From: DASUBN01 sp036500225
Lineage (GTDB): Bacteria; Pseudomonadota; Gammaproteobacteria; Natronospirales; REEB76
NCBI GenBank assembly: GCA_036500225.1
Contig: DASYCJ010000004.1
Coordinates: 1-42,767 of the forward strand
Length of the DNA: 42,767 nucleotides
Reading direction: 5' to 3'
The notes under the pieces are model-generated. The model was not told the origin of the DNA. It saw nothing but the letters and a program-made list of their open reading frames with translations, and did not search any database. Positions 9,901 to 16,816 of the stretch are shown here, one piece after another. How positions within the stretch are numbered: position 1 is the first letter of the stretch; every line of letters begins with the position of its first letter. Made by a program: the position numbers and the translations under genes.

Positions 9901-10477
9901 CCAGCAACTGGTCCCACTCACTGCGGTCCCGGGTCACATCCTCCGGCACCGCATAGCGGCCGGCGGTGTCGATGACCACCGCTTCCTCGTACATCCACCA
10001 GTCCAGGTTGCGGGTCGAACCGGATTGACGTTCCGGCATGTCCAGGATCGGCGACAGCAGATAGGCGTTCTTGACCGCGGTGCTCTTGCCGGAGCTGGAG
10101 CGGCCCATGACCACGAACCAGGGCAACACATACAGCGGGTCGCCCAGGAGCCGCAGGCGCGAACGCTTGAGGGCCTTGATGCCGCCGGTCCAACGCAGCT
10201 TCAGGTCGCGGCGCAGCGCCCGCGACGACCAGGTGAGGCCGCCTTCGCGCCGCACTTGCTCCTCGCTGATGAGCTTCTGCACCTGTTTCTTGGCGCGGTG
10301 CCGGATCACCATCCGGCGGATGATTAGGAACACCACGCAGACCAGCGCCAGACCCGCCAGCCACAAGAGGGCGTGGCCCACCGGCCAACCCTTATATATA
10401 TAGAAGCCGATGACCGCAGCGCAGATCAGCACCACGATCAACAGCCATAGCAGGAACTTGAAGATGGATTTCAGCAT
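6980..10477 (-). CDS. tssM: T6SS membrane-complex protein TssM (IcmF family)
   Basis: TssM (1165 aa) spans inner membrane and periplasm and builds the T6SS trans-envelope channel with TssL and TssJ. Two N-terminal membrane helices (about 5-27 and 33-54) are followed by a cytoplasmic NTPase domain with an intact Walker A (GRSSSGKST, 125-133), DTAGRY (170-175) and a TKCD guanine-like motif (253-256). A third helix is near 412-434 and the rest is the periplasmic domain. A Lys/Pro-rich patch around KKPKVKRGKPKKD near residue 830 stands out in the periplasmic part. The gene begins 10 bp after tssL. The intact Walker A suggests nucleotide binding, unlike some TssM proteins that lack it. Confidence 0.95.
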   Translation of the reverse strand: MLKSIFKFLLWLLIVVLICAAVIGFYIYKGWPVGHALLWLAGLALVCVVFLIIRRMVIRHRAKKQVQKLISEEQVRREGGLTWSSRALRRDLKLRWTGGIKALKRSRLRLLGDPLYVLPWFVVMGRSSSGKSTAVKNAYLLSPILDMPERQSGSTRNLDWWMYEEAVVIDTAGRYAVPEDVTRDRSEWDQLLALLSRRRQKEPLNGILVVVGADRLLTASADDLLEEGRQVRTSLGHLMNTLAAQVPVYLLVTKCDLIEGFTPFCESLPEESWRQVMGALNDKPGADVMMALDQCLDKLNTRLKDLRLLLVERTQNPSIEMMFFPDALYKLRDGLRHFTDGALRGSPYLETPHFRGLFLSSSQQVETDERGRDLHDRGLFLHDLFTKVMPADRGLLVTLPAAERVRRALHHYWVGIAGGLLLAAALVTSFLFLHDYHALHDIDGGLTKVNFAPGDVNQDVVALAQVDTTLNDLEAAHDGWLFPWYAGLEPPQLDAISDGFVQRFDQSVLQDMDRRLKNRLALISPGDPAIQVLAEGLARRSLILQARLDDADVDDLHQLAPVPTAYWQELQPELTGKSGDALQALYPEYVWYQADDADIQREQVVVRDALVELLRKTTGDYTWLLNLANHAPGLNPVNLDEFWNGTHPLANPPTVQPAYTADGFKIIKAFTDEMQKATGGGDSGPVADYMDKFYDYYEDNYLNAWSEFASRFDEGKDTLADRAQWLAVVGNLGQSDPYTKLLDRMHDELAVLDEDAGELKTSVDYYEEAATYAPASSTKPTAAKGGFGKALAGYGTGILTGLSKEAKEINGQVKAIQKLNKKPKVKRGKPKKDLETALSDAAKANQDYEKALTLLAFNSDNASESYANIAALYGNPDKVAASGTAGGNGWAAIQALQLIMGKPAPETESFWSVYTGPLRMLYEFMAQDTACYLNTQWSSQVLTQTEGVDESKLPDLMIGKSGLVWGFVNKTAGPFLSNKYQAGYTPVRVDDKAIPFNSSFISYLNHAMEGEQLVSMPQAVTVSALPTNVNTGAKILPSDIMLTLQCSSGMQELDNYNAKATQTFNWSVGTCGDTVVRIFIGPLVLTRVYSGLKGFPQFLEDFKDGEHLYTVDDFPDSREELTHDGVTAIRVRYGFSGQKPVISALKAIPLETPLELARCWTDGGQ

Positions 10478-10487
10478 CGCGGGGCCG

Positions 10488-11162
10488 TCATCTCAGTAGC
10501 GCCTGGATGCCCGAGAGGGTCGCGGCGATGTAATGGTGATAAGCCAGCAGCACGATTAGGAGCAGCAGCACGGGACCTGCGAACACCCAGGGCAGCACGT
10601 TCCAGCGGCCGTGCAGGCCGCTGCCGCCGGCGCGGGCATTGGAATAGGCCTCCGGGAACAGGGTCACCGCCTGCAGGTCCAGGCCATCGCTGTCCGGCAA
10701 CAACAGGCGCAGGTTGGCGCGCTTCACTTCCGTGAACTCGGCGAAGCGCTTGTCGCTGAAATACTTGCCACGGAAGCCGAGTGCCATGCACAGGTAATAG
10801 AGTTCGCGGGCGGCGCGGCCGGTGTCGTCCTCACCCAACTTCTCCAGGCGGGTATAGAACTCGGCACCGGCGTTGGTGGTGCGGTAGAACTCGCGCTGCA
10901 GGGGCATGGCCTGCCAGCGCGGTCTCTCGACCCAGTCCGAGCACAAGACCAGCTCGTCCACGTAAGCCATGGCGGCGAAGCTCGCCGCATCGCGGGCGGC
11001 CGAAGGCACGTCCGATTCCTGAGCGCGGCGGTCACAGGCTTTCAGCTTGGCGGTGATCTCGGCGCGCTGGGTCTCATAGGCGAGCCCCGCCGTGTCGCCG
11101 CCGGAGCTGAACCGCCCGTGCAACTTGATGAGAAACTCCGCGTAGCAGTCGATCAGGCGCAC
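10488..11162 (-). CDS. tssL: T6SS membrane-complex protein TssL (DotU family)
   Basis: TssL/DotU (224 aa) is the inner-membrane partner of TssM. I prefer the GTG start at 11162 (VRLIDCYAEFLIKLHGRF) because a GGAG lies 8 bases upstream; an ATG at 11213 would add 17 residues inside tssK. The cytoplasmic hook-like domain contains AMAYVDELVLCSDW and REFYRTTNAGAEFYTRLE, which are family blocks. One C-terminal membrane helix lies at about 188-208. There is no OmpA-like peptidoglycan-binding extension after it, so peptidoglycan anchoring must come from another protein or be absent. The start lies 4 bp past the tssK stop, suggesting coupling. Confidence 0.92.
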   Translation of the reverse strand: MRLIDCYAEFLIKLHGRFSSGGDTAGLAYETQRAEITAKLKACDRRAQESDVPSAARDAASFAAMAYVDELVLCSDWVERPRWQAMPLQREFYRTTNAGAEFYTRLEKLGEDDTGRAARELYYLCMALGFRGKYFSDKRFAEFTEVKRANLRLLLPDSDGLDLQAVTLFPEAYSNARAGGSGLHGRWNVLPWVFAGPVLLLLIVLLAYHHYIAATLSGIQALLR

Positions 11163-11166
11163 GCGG

Positions 11167-12552
11167 TCATCTCCGGAGCACCACCAGCTCCATGCGCAGG
11201 TCTTCCGGCGCATCCTTCCAGATGAAGCCCAGCTCGCGACTGCGTTCCACGTCCGGCCACTGACTGTCGCGGGTGTCTAGGCGCATGTAGTGAGTGTTGG
11301 AGCGGCGCGGCAAGCCGGGCGGCGGCACCTGGGTGTAGCGGAACGCGATGCCCGGCAGCGAACGGTCCACCAGGGATTCCACGGTGTTGCGCGCGCCGAG
11401 CTTGGCGGCGGTGCCGATGGAATCCAGATGCTGCTCGATGGGCGTGCGCAGGTTGAACACCAGGTAATAGTCGTTGGGCTCGTCCAGGAAGCGCGGCGGG
11501 ATCATGGCGGTGTGGGCCGTACCGTCGAACTGCATGTCCACCTTGAACTGCGGCGCGATGGTGATCTCGTTCAAGAGCTCCACGATCAAGCGGCGCAGCC
11601 GCTCGAAGCAGGCGCCCAGACGCTGATGATCGTAGGCAGGTATCTGGCGGTTGCCCTGGGCATCCTCACCCATGAGGTTCAGGCGCATGCCGAAGGTGCT
11701 GAGTTCGCCGGCGAAGGAGCGCAGCACGCCGTACAAGTCCCAGGGATGGGTCGAGGGCGTCTCGCTGTAGTGCATCAGTAGCGGCACGTAGCGTGCCAGG
11801 GTGCGCAGCGCCAGCTTGTAACGCAGCAATGCCGGATCGAAGTCCGACTCGCCGTGCACCGGAGTCTTGTACACCTCGATCTGCAGGGCGCGGCTGGTGA
11901 ACTCATCGCGCATGTCCCGCACCAGGCGGTACAGGTCCGGTGAGCTCTCGAGGCCCAGCACCGGCGGGATGAAGTCCGGCGCCGGCCTGATGCTCTCGCC
12001 ATCGCGCACCAGGCGCGCGATGGGGATGAGCTCATGGTCCACCAGTTCGTCCTGCTCGCCGTCCCACAGCAAGCGCACCACGTGATAGAGGGAGCGGACC
12101 TTGGCTTCCGGACCTTCCTGATACGCGTCCGGCACGTCTTCCGGTTGGGCCGGACTCACGTAGCGGGTGGTGACGCCGGCCACCTGGGTCAGGTCCGGCA
12201 CCACGGTCACGTTGCTCTCGTGGGAACGCCACTTGCGCAGGCCCACATAGATGGTGAAGGGCTTGTCGAGAGTGATGGCGGCCGGATCGAAGCTGCGCGA
12301 CAGCAGCAAGCCATTGCCCGGCACGCTGACGAAGCTGCCGTCCGGGAACAGGAACTCGCCGTCGCTGATCTCGCACATGCCGTTGGCCAGCGCCGAGGTC
12401 TGCAGGTTCATGCGCGCCACGCCCCAGAAGTGCGGGTGCAGGTAGCGCTGGAACGGCAGCAGCCGCTCCTGCTGGTACAGGTCGTTGAGCTGGAAATGCT
12501 GTGGCTGCAGGAACAGGCCCTGGTGCCAGAATAGGGGTTTGTACTGGGTCAC
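11167..12552 (-). CDS. tssK: T6SS baseplate-membrane adaptor TssK
   Basis: TssK (ImpJ/VasE family, 461 aa) connects the baseplate wedges to the TssL/TssM membrane complex. The N-terminal signature PLFWHQGLFLQPQHFQ is diagnostic, and the length fits the usual ~445 aa. The start is a GTG at 12552 preceded by GAGGTGGC. It lies 39 bp after tssJ and runs directly into tssL, giving the conserved tssJ-tssK-tssL order. The protein is cytoplasmic with no signal or membrane segment. Confidence 0.95.
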   Translation of the reverse strand: MTQYKPLFWHQGLFLQPQHFQLNDLYQQERLLPFQRYLHPHFWGVARMNLQTSALANGMCEISDGEFLFPDGSFVSVPGNGLLLSRSFDPAAITLDKPFTIYVGLRKWRSHESNVTVVPDLTQVAGVTTRYVSPAQPEDVPDAYQEGPEAKVRSLYHVVRLLWDGEQDELVDHELIPIARLVRDGESIRPAPDFIPPVLGLESSPDLYRLVRDMRDEFTSRALQIEVYKTPVHGESDFDPALLRYKLALRTLARYVPLLMHYSETPSTHPWDLYGVLRSFAGELSTFGMRLNLMGEDAQGNRQIPAYDHQRLGACFERLRRLIVELLNEITIAPQFKVDMQFDGTAHTAMIPPRFLDEPNDYYLVFNLRTPIEQHLDSIGTAAKLGARNTVESLVDRSLPGIAFRYTQVPPPGLPRRSNTHYMRLDTRDSQWPDVERSRELGFIWKDAPEDLRMELVVLRR

Positions 12553-12591
12553 GACGCCACCTCTTCAACGTTCGACACTTTGGATCTCATC

Positions 12592-13386
12592 TCAACCACC
12601 GCTACTGCTTCCACCACCGCTGCTCGGAGCGGACGGCGCCTTGGGAATGCTCGGCATGCTGGTGGGCAAGCTGGGCATCTTCCCGCCGCCGCCTGACTTG
12701 CCACCACCACCGGCGCTGCTCTTGCCGCCGGCGCCGCCACCCTTGCCACCCTTGGTGGCGAAGATGCGCGCGCTGCCTTCGGTATCCGAAGCGAAGCGCG
12801 CCACCTGATCCGGACCGAAGCCGACGCTCAGGGCCAAGGGCCCCGGCATCCCATCGGTGCTCGCATTCGCCACACCCACTAGGGTGAGACCCTTATCCAC
12901 CCAACCGACGGGCTTGGCCACCACCGGGATGTTGAACAGGGCCACGTCCTGCAAGGCATTGATCTGGTAATAGCCCGCCACGATGCCGATGTACTGGGCG
13001 TTCTGTGCGCGGTTCAGGTTCAGGGTGCGTTTCTCGCCGGGCTGCAGCACGATGCGATCGAAATCCACCACGCTGGCATCCGCGTCCGCGCCCTGGTCCA
13101 GGAACTTGGCCGCGCCGGCGGGACTCGTCGTCGCCGCGCTGAAGGTGGCCGGATCCGAGAGCTGGAAGATGCCGATGGACAGCGCATGCGCTTGCCCGCT
13201 GTCTAGGTTGAGGGCTTCGGCGGCCTCGAGCTGCAGGGTCACCAGCCGCGGGCCGTAGGTCCAGCCGTCCGGCGTCACCGTGAGCTGGGGCGGCGCGGAG
13301 GCGCAGGAGCCCAGCAGCAAGCCCACCGCCAGACCGATCGCGATGACCCACGTACGCCGTATCTGCCCTACCCCGTCCATCGCCAT
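12592..13386 (-). CDS. tssJ: T6SS outer-membrane lipoprotein TssJ with Gly-rich tail
   Basis: The gene lies immediately before tssK, where TssJ is expected, and encodes a lipoprotein: a signal peptide with lipobox LLLGSC (Cys28), then a beta-rich domain with the TssJ-like blocks HALSIGIFQLSD, VVDFDRIVLQPGEKRTL and YIGIVAGYYQI. TssJ anchors TssM to the outer membrane. The ATG at 13386 has a GAGGAG site. At 264 aa it is longer than the usual ~160-190. The extra length includes a low-complexity C-terminal tail (about 212-264) made of Gly, Ser, Lys and Pro with repeated GGGGK-like units. The assignment rests on context plus moderate family resemblance. Confidence 0.85.
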   Translation of the reverse strand: MAMDGVGQIRRTWVIAIGLAVGLLLGSCASAPPQLTVTPDGWTYGPRLVTLQLEAAEALNLDSGQAHALSIGIFQLSDPATFSAATTSPAGAAKFLDQGADADASVVDFDRIVLQPGEKRTLNLNRAQNAQYIGIVAGYYQINALQDVALFNIPVVAKPVGWVDKGLTLVGVANASTDGMPGPLALSVGFGPDQVARFASDTEGSARIFATKGGKGGGAGGKSSAGGGGKSGGGGKMPSLPTSMPSIPKAPSAPSSGGGSSSGG

Positions 13387-13419
13387 CCAAGCTCCTCATA
13401 TATAGATACGCGCACGACA

Positions 13420-13485
13420 GGCGGTCATGGGCCGTGAAGCCCATGACCGCCGCGCGCTTTGCATGGCCCGGCGCGTCACCGCGCC
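13420..13485 (-). promoter_or_regulatory. Tandem hairpins after hcp-B
   Basis: Two perfect stem-loops follow the hcp-B stop. One has a 13-bp stem (13420-13432 with 13439-13451, 6-base loop) and the other a 6-bp stem (13470-13475 with 13480-13485, loop TCAC). Neither is followed by a T-run on the minus strand, so they look like an mRNA 3'-end stabiliser or partial attenuator rather than a standard terminator. Hcp is needed in far larger amounts than the downstream TssJ-TssM, which fits such a role; that role is inferred. Confidence 0.6.
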
Positions 13486-13498
13486 GAGGCCCGCCATC

Positions 13499-14017
13499 TC
13501 AGCCCTTGCTGCCGCGGGTGCGCCAGTCGTCGCTGCCCTCGGTGCCCGCCACGTTGTGCGTCCACGTGATCTTGCGATAGGTGAACGACACGTCCTCGAG
13601 ATGCGTGAAGTGCGCATTCGCGGGGTCCTGGCAGTTCGGCATGTAGGCGTTCATGTCGACGATCACCGCGTCCTCGAGAGCCATGGTGAAGTACTGCTCG
13701 TCAGTACCTTCCGGCGAAGTGCGATACCATTCCACGGTCACCGTCAGACGCTCGCCCGTCACCAGCGCCTGATACAGGAGCGGCGAGGACTTGTCGAAGA
13801 TCTTGGTGATGACCATGGGATGATGCACGCGGGTGCCGGTCGGCTGGCCGCTCTGCGGATCGCGCGGGATGCTGATGTCATGCTTGAAAGCCTGCACCAG
13901 GATCTCGTCGGCATGCTCTTCCTGGTAGATGTTACCGACGCTCTCCTCGGAGTTCGCACCCTCGGTGATGTTGCCCTGGGTGACACCCTCGATCTTCATA
14001 TATGCGGGGACTGGCAT
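13499..14017 (-). CDS. hcp: Hcp tube protein, paralogue B
   Basis: This is a second Hcp/TssD (172 aa), starting MPVPAYMKIEGV with a GAAGGAGTAGCTC ribosome region. Conserved blocks are ILVQAFKHDISIP, PTGTRVHHPMVITKIFDKSS and LYQALVTGERL. It sits directly after tssH and close to the separate tssB/tssC genes, so it is the likely main tube protein of the canonical sheath. It is followed by two strong stem-loops that may stabilise its transcript. There is a 94-bp gap on its upstream side, the largest inside the operon except the hcp-B to tssJ gap, leaving room for an internal promoter. Confidence 0.95.
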   Translation of the reverse strand: MPVPAYMKIEGVTQGNITEGANSEESVGNIYQEEHADEILVQAFKHDISIPRDPQSGQPTGTRVHHPMVITKIFDKSSPLLYQALVTGERLTVTVEWYRTSPEGTDEQYFTMALEDAVIVDMNAYMPNCQDPANAHFTHLEDVSFTYRKITWTHNVAGTEGSDDWRTRGSKG

Positions 14018-14111
14018 GAGCTACTCCTTCGTGTTTTTCCTGAGACGTGAATGACGCATCCCTAAAGCGGCTTGAGCCCCGGGGGGCCGAAGACTCCGTG
14101 GATGTTTCCCT

Positions 14112-16760
14112 TTAAGCCGGTCTGGCAGAGCCTCCGGCAGTGAACTTCGGCTGGAATTCCCCCTTGGCGTCCATGTCCAACTCGAGGGCCGTGAAAGCGG
14201 CCTCCGAACCGATCTGCTCCAGGATGCGCGTGGCCAGGAGCGGCAGCAGCGCACCGTTTATTATATGGTCGATATTGCGCGCGCCCGACTCCGGGTCGGT
14301 GCAGCGCGCCGCGATCTGGTCCACCACTTTGTCGCTGTACTTGAAGGCCATGTCCTGGTTGGCCTTGAGACGCTTGCCCACCTTGTCGAGCTTCATGCGG
14401 ATGATGCCCTTCAGGTTGTCGCCGAGTAGCGGCAGGTAGGGCACCACCTTCATGCGTGCCAGGAGTGCCGGCTTGAAGTAGCGCTGCAGATCAGGGCGGA
14501 TGGCCTCGGCGATGGCCTCAGGGGAGGCCGGCTTCTCCGCGGCACCGAGCCGCATGATGGTGTCGGAAGCCAGATTCGAGGTCATCAGGATCACGGTGTT
14601 CTTGAAGTCGATGAGTTGGCCGTCGCTGTCCGAGAGCATGCCCCGGTCGAACACTTGATAGAACAGGTTCATGATCTCAGGGTGGGCCTTCTCCACCTCG
14701 TCCAGCAGCACCACCGAATAGGGGCGCTGACGCACCGCTTCCGTGAGCATGCCGCCTTCGCCGTAGCCCACGTATCCGGGCGGCGAGCCGATCAGGCGCG
14801 AGACCGCGTGCTTCTCCTGGAACTCGGACATGTTGATGGTGACCATGAAACGGTCACCGCCGAACAGGAAGTTGGCTAGCCCTAAGGCGGTCTCGGTCTT
14901 GCCCACGCCGCTCGGTCCCACCAGGAGGAAGATGCCGATGGGCTGTTCCGGGTTCTGCACTCCGGCCTTGGCGGCGCGGATGGTGGCGTCGATGGCATCC
15001 ATGGCGTGGTCCTGGCCGCGCACCCAGCCCTTGAGCTGGCCGTTCAGCGCCAGTAGGGAAGCCGCCTCGTCGCTCACCATGTTGCCGATGGGGATGCCGG
15101 TCCAGTCGGAGATCACCTTGGACACCACGTCGGCGGTGACTTCGTGGTTGATCAGGGCGCCGGTCTTCTGCAGGATCTGCAGGCTCTTGACCGCGGCTTC
15201 TAATTCCTTGTTCACGTCGGCGCGATCTTTCTCCGCCATGGTGCCGAGTTTGGTGCGCAGCGCCACCACTTCATCCACCGCCTTGCGTTCCAGGCCCCAG
15301 GCCTTCTCGAGCGCCGCCACTTCGGTGCGCAGGGTCGCGGTCTCGGCCTCGATCTCTTTCAGACGCGCCGGTGCCGCGATGCGACCGCTGTCCACGTCAC
15401 GGGCGATGGCGCCCCGTTCCCGTTCCAGCACCGCGATGCGCCGCTCCTGGTCCTCGAGCTTGTCGGGCTTACTGACCAGGCTCACCTTGACCCGCGCGCA
15501 AGCGGTATCCAGGAGGTCCACGGCCTTGTCCGGTAGCTGCCGGCCGGAGATATAGCGGGCCGACATGTTGGCCGCCGCCAGGATGGCAGCGTCGGTTATA
15601 TAGATGCCATGAGCCTGTTCGTAGGTATCGCGGATACCGCGCAGGATCACCGCGGCTTGCTCCGGCGAGGGCTCGTCCAGCTTGACGAGCTGGAAGCGGC
15701 GCGCCAGGGCCGGGTCCTTCTCGAAATACTTGCGGTACTCGCTCCAGGTGGTGGCCGCGATGGTGCGCAACTCCCCACGGGCCAGGGCGGGTTTCAACAG
15801 GTTGGCCGCATCGCCGGTGCCCGCGGCGCCGCCGGCACCGATCAAGGTGTGGGCCTCATCGATGAACAGGATGATGGGCTTCTGGGAACTCTTGATCTCG
15901 TTGATGACCCCGTTCAGGCGGTTCTCGAACTCGCCCTTCACGCTGGCACCGGCCTGCAACAGGCCTAAGTCCAGACCGACGATGTCCACGTCCTTAAGGC
16001 TCGGCGGCACGTCACCGGACACCACCTTGAGCGCCAGGCCTTCCACCACCGAGGTCTTGCCCACGCCCGCTTCGCCCACGGCGATGGGGTTGTTCTTGCG
16101 ACGGCGTCCCAGGATGTCGATGATCTGGCGGATCTCAGGGTCGCGGCCGAACACCGGATCGATCTTGCCCTCGCGGGCACGCTTGGTGAAGTTGGTGGTG
16201 AACTTCTGCAAGGCCGTGCCCGCCTCGGGCGCAGCACGTCCCGCAGCGCTCGGTGCGCCTGAGAAGCTCGCGGTGCCGAGAGGCTCGTTGGCCTCATCCG
16301 ACACCGCCAGCACGTCCTGCTGCACCGCCGCGATCTTCTCGCGGGACAGCTTGTCCAGGTCCGCGAGCCGCTCGAAGCCATAACGCGCCGGGTTGTCCGC
16401 CAGCGCTGCCACCAGCGCCAAGGAACGCAACCGCGACTGACCGTAATCCAGGGAGGAGATCAGCCAGCCTTCCTCAAGCCAGGCCAGAAGCGAAGTGGCG
16501 AACACCGGTCGTCCGGGGTTGCCGCTCTTCAGGGCCTCGATGTCGTGCTGCAGCTGCTTGCTCCAGCGGCTCGGATCCACCTCGAAGTGCCGCAACACCA
16601 ACTGCACGTCGGACTTGGGGTCCTCCAGCAGTTGCAGCAGCAGGTGCTCCGGCGCCACTTCGTAGTGGCTACGGTTCACGCACAGCCCGGAGGCTGCCTC
16701 CAATGCCTTCGTGCACTGGTGGTTGAGACGTCGGACCAGACTCTTGAGGTCGGCTTTCAT
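14112..16760 (-). CDS. tssH: T6SS sheath-recycling ATPase TssH (ClpV)
   Basis: ClpV (882 aa) is the AAA+ unfoldase that disassembles contracted TssB/TssC sheaths. An N-domain covers about 1-160. The first AAA+ domain has Walker A GEAGVGKT (229-236) and Walker B ILFIDEAH (297-304). A middle coiled region spans ~430-530. The second AAA+ domain has GPSGVGKT (615-622), LLDEVEKAH (685-693) and pore loop GYVGYGEGG (662-670). All catalytic motifs are intact. The gene lies between tssC and hcp-B. The start at 16760 is preceded by a TATATATA tract and a GGGAAG site. It would be expected to act on the separate TssC, which keeps the N-terminal ClpV-binding helix, but not obviously on the fused sheath. 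Confidence 0.96.
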   Translation of the reverse strand: MKADLKSLVRRLNHQCTKALEAASGLCVNRSHYEVAPEHLLLQLLEDPKSDVQLVLRHFEVDPSRWSKQLQHDIEALKSGNPGRPVFATSLLAWLEEGWLISSLDYGQSRLRSLALVAALADNPARYGFERLADLDKLSREKIAAVQQDVLAVSDEANEPLGTASFSGAPSAAGRAAPEAGTALQKFTTNFTKRAREGKIDPVFGRDPEIRQIIDILGRRRKNNPIAVGEAGVGKTSVVEGLALKVVSGDVPPSLKDVDIVGLDLGLLQAGASVKGEFENRLNGVINEIKSSQKPIILFIDEAHTLIGAGGAAGTGDAANLLKPALARGELRTIAATTWSEYRKYFEKDPALARRFQLVKLDEPSPEQAAVILRGIRDTYEQAHGIYITDAAILAAANMSARYISGRQLPDKAVDLLDTACARVKVSLVSKPDKLEDQERRIAVLERERGAIARDVDSGRIAAPARLKEIEAETATLRTEVAALEKAWGLERKAVDEVVALRTKLGTMAEKDRADVNKELEAAVKSLQILQKTGALINHEVTADVVSKVISDWTGIPIGNMVSDEAASLLALNGQLKGWVRGQDHAMDAIDATIRAAKAGVQNPEQPIGIFLLVGPSGVGKTETALGLANFLFGGDRFMVTINMSEFQEKHAVSRLIGSPPGYVGYGEGGMLTEAVRQRPYSVVLLDEVEKAHPEIMNLFYQVFDRGMLSDSDGQLIDFKNTVILMTSNLASDTIMRLGAAEKPASPEAIAEAIRPDLQRYFKPALLARMKVVPYLPLLGDNLKGIIRMKLDKVGKRLKANQDMAFKYSDKVVDQIAARCTDPESGARNIDHIINGALLPLLATRILEQIGSEAAFTALELDMDAKGEFQPKFTAGGSARPA

Positions 16761-16816
16761 GACGGCGGATCGCTTCCCTATATATAAGGATTCAGGTTAC
16801 GGGCTCGATTCAGGCC

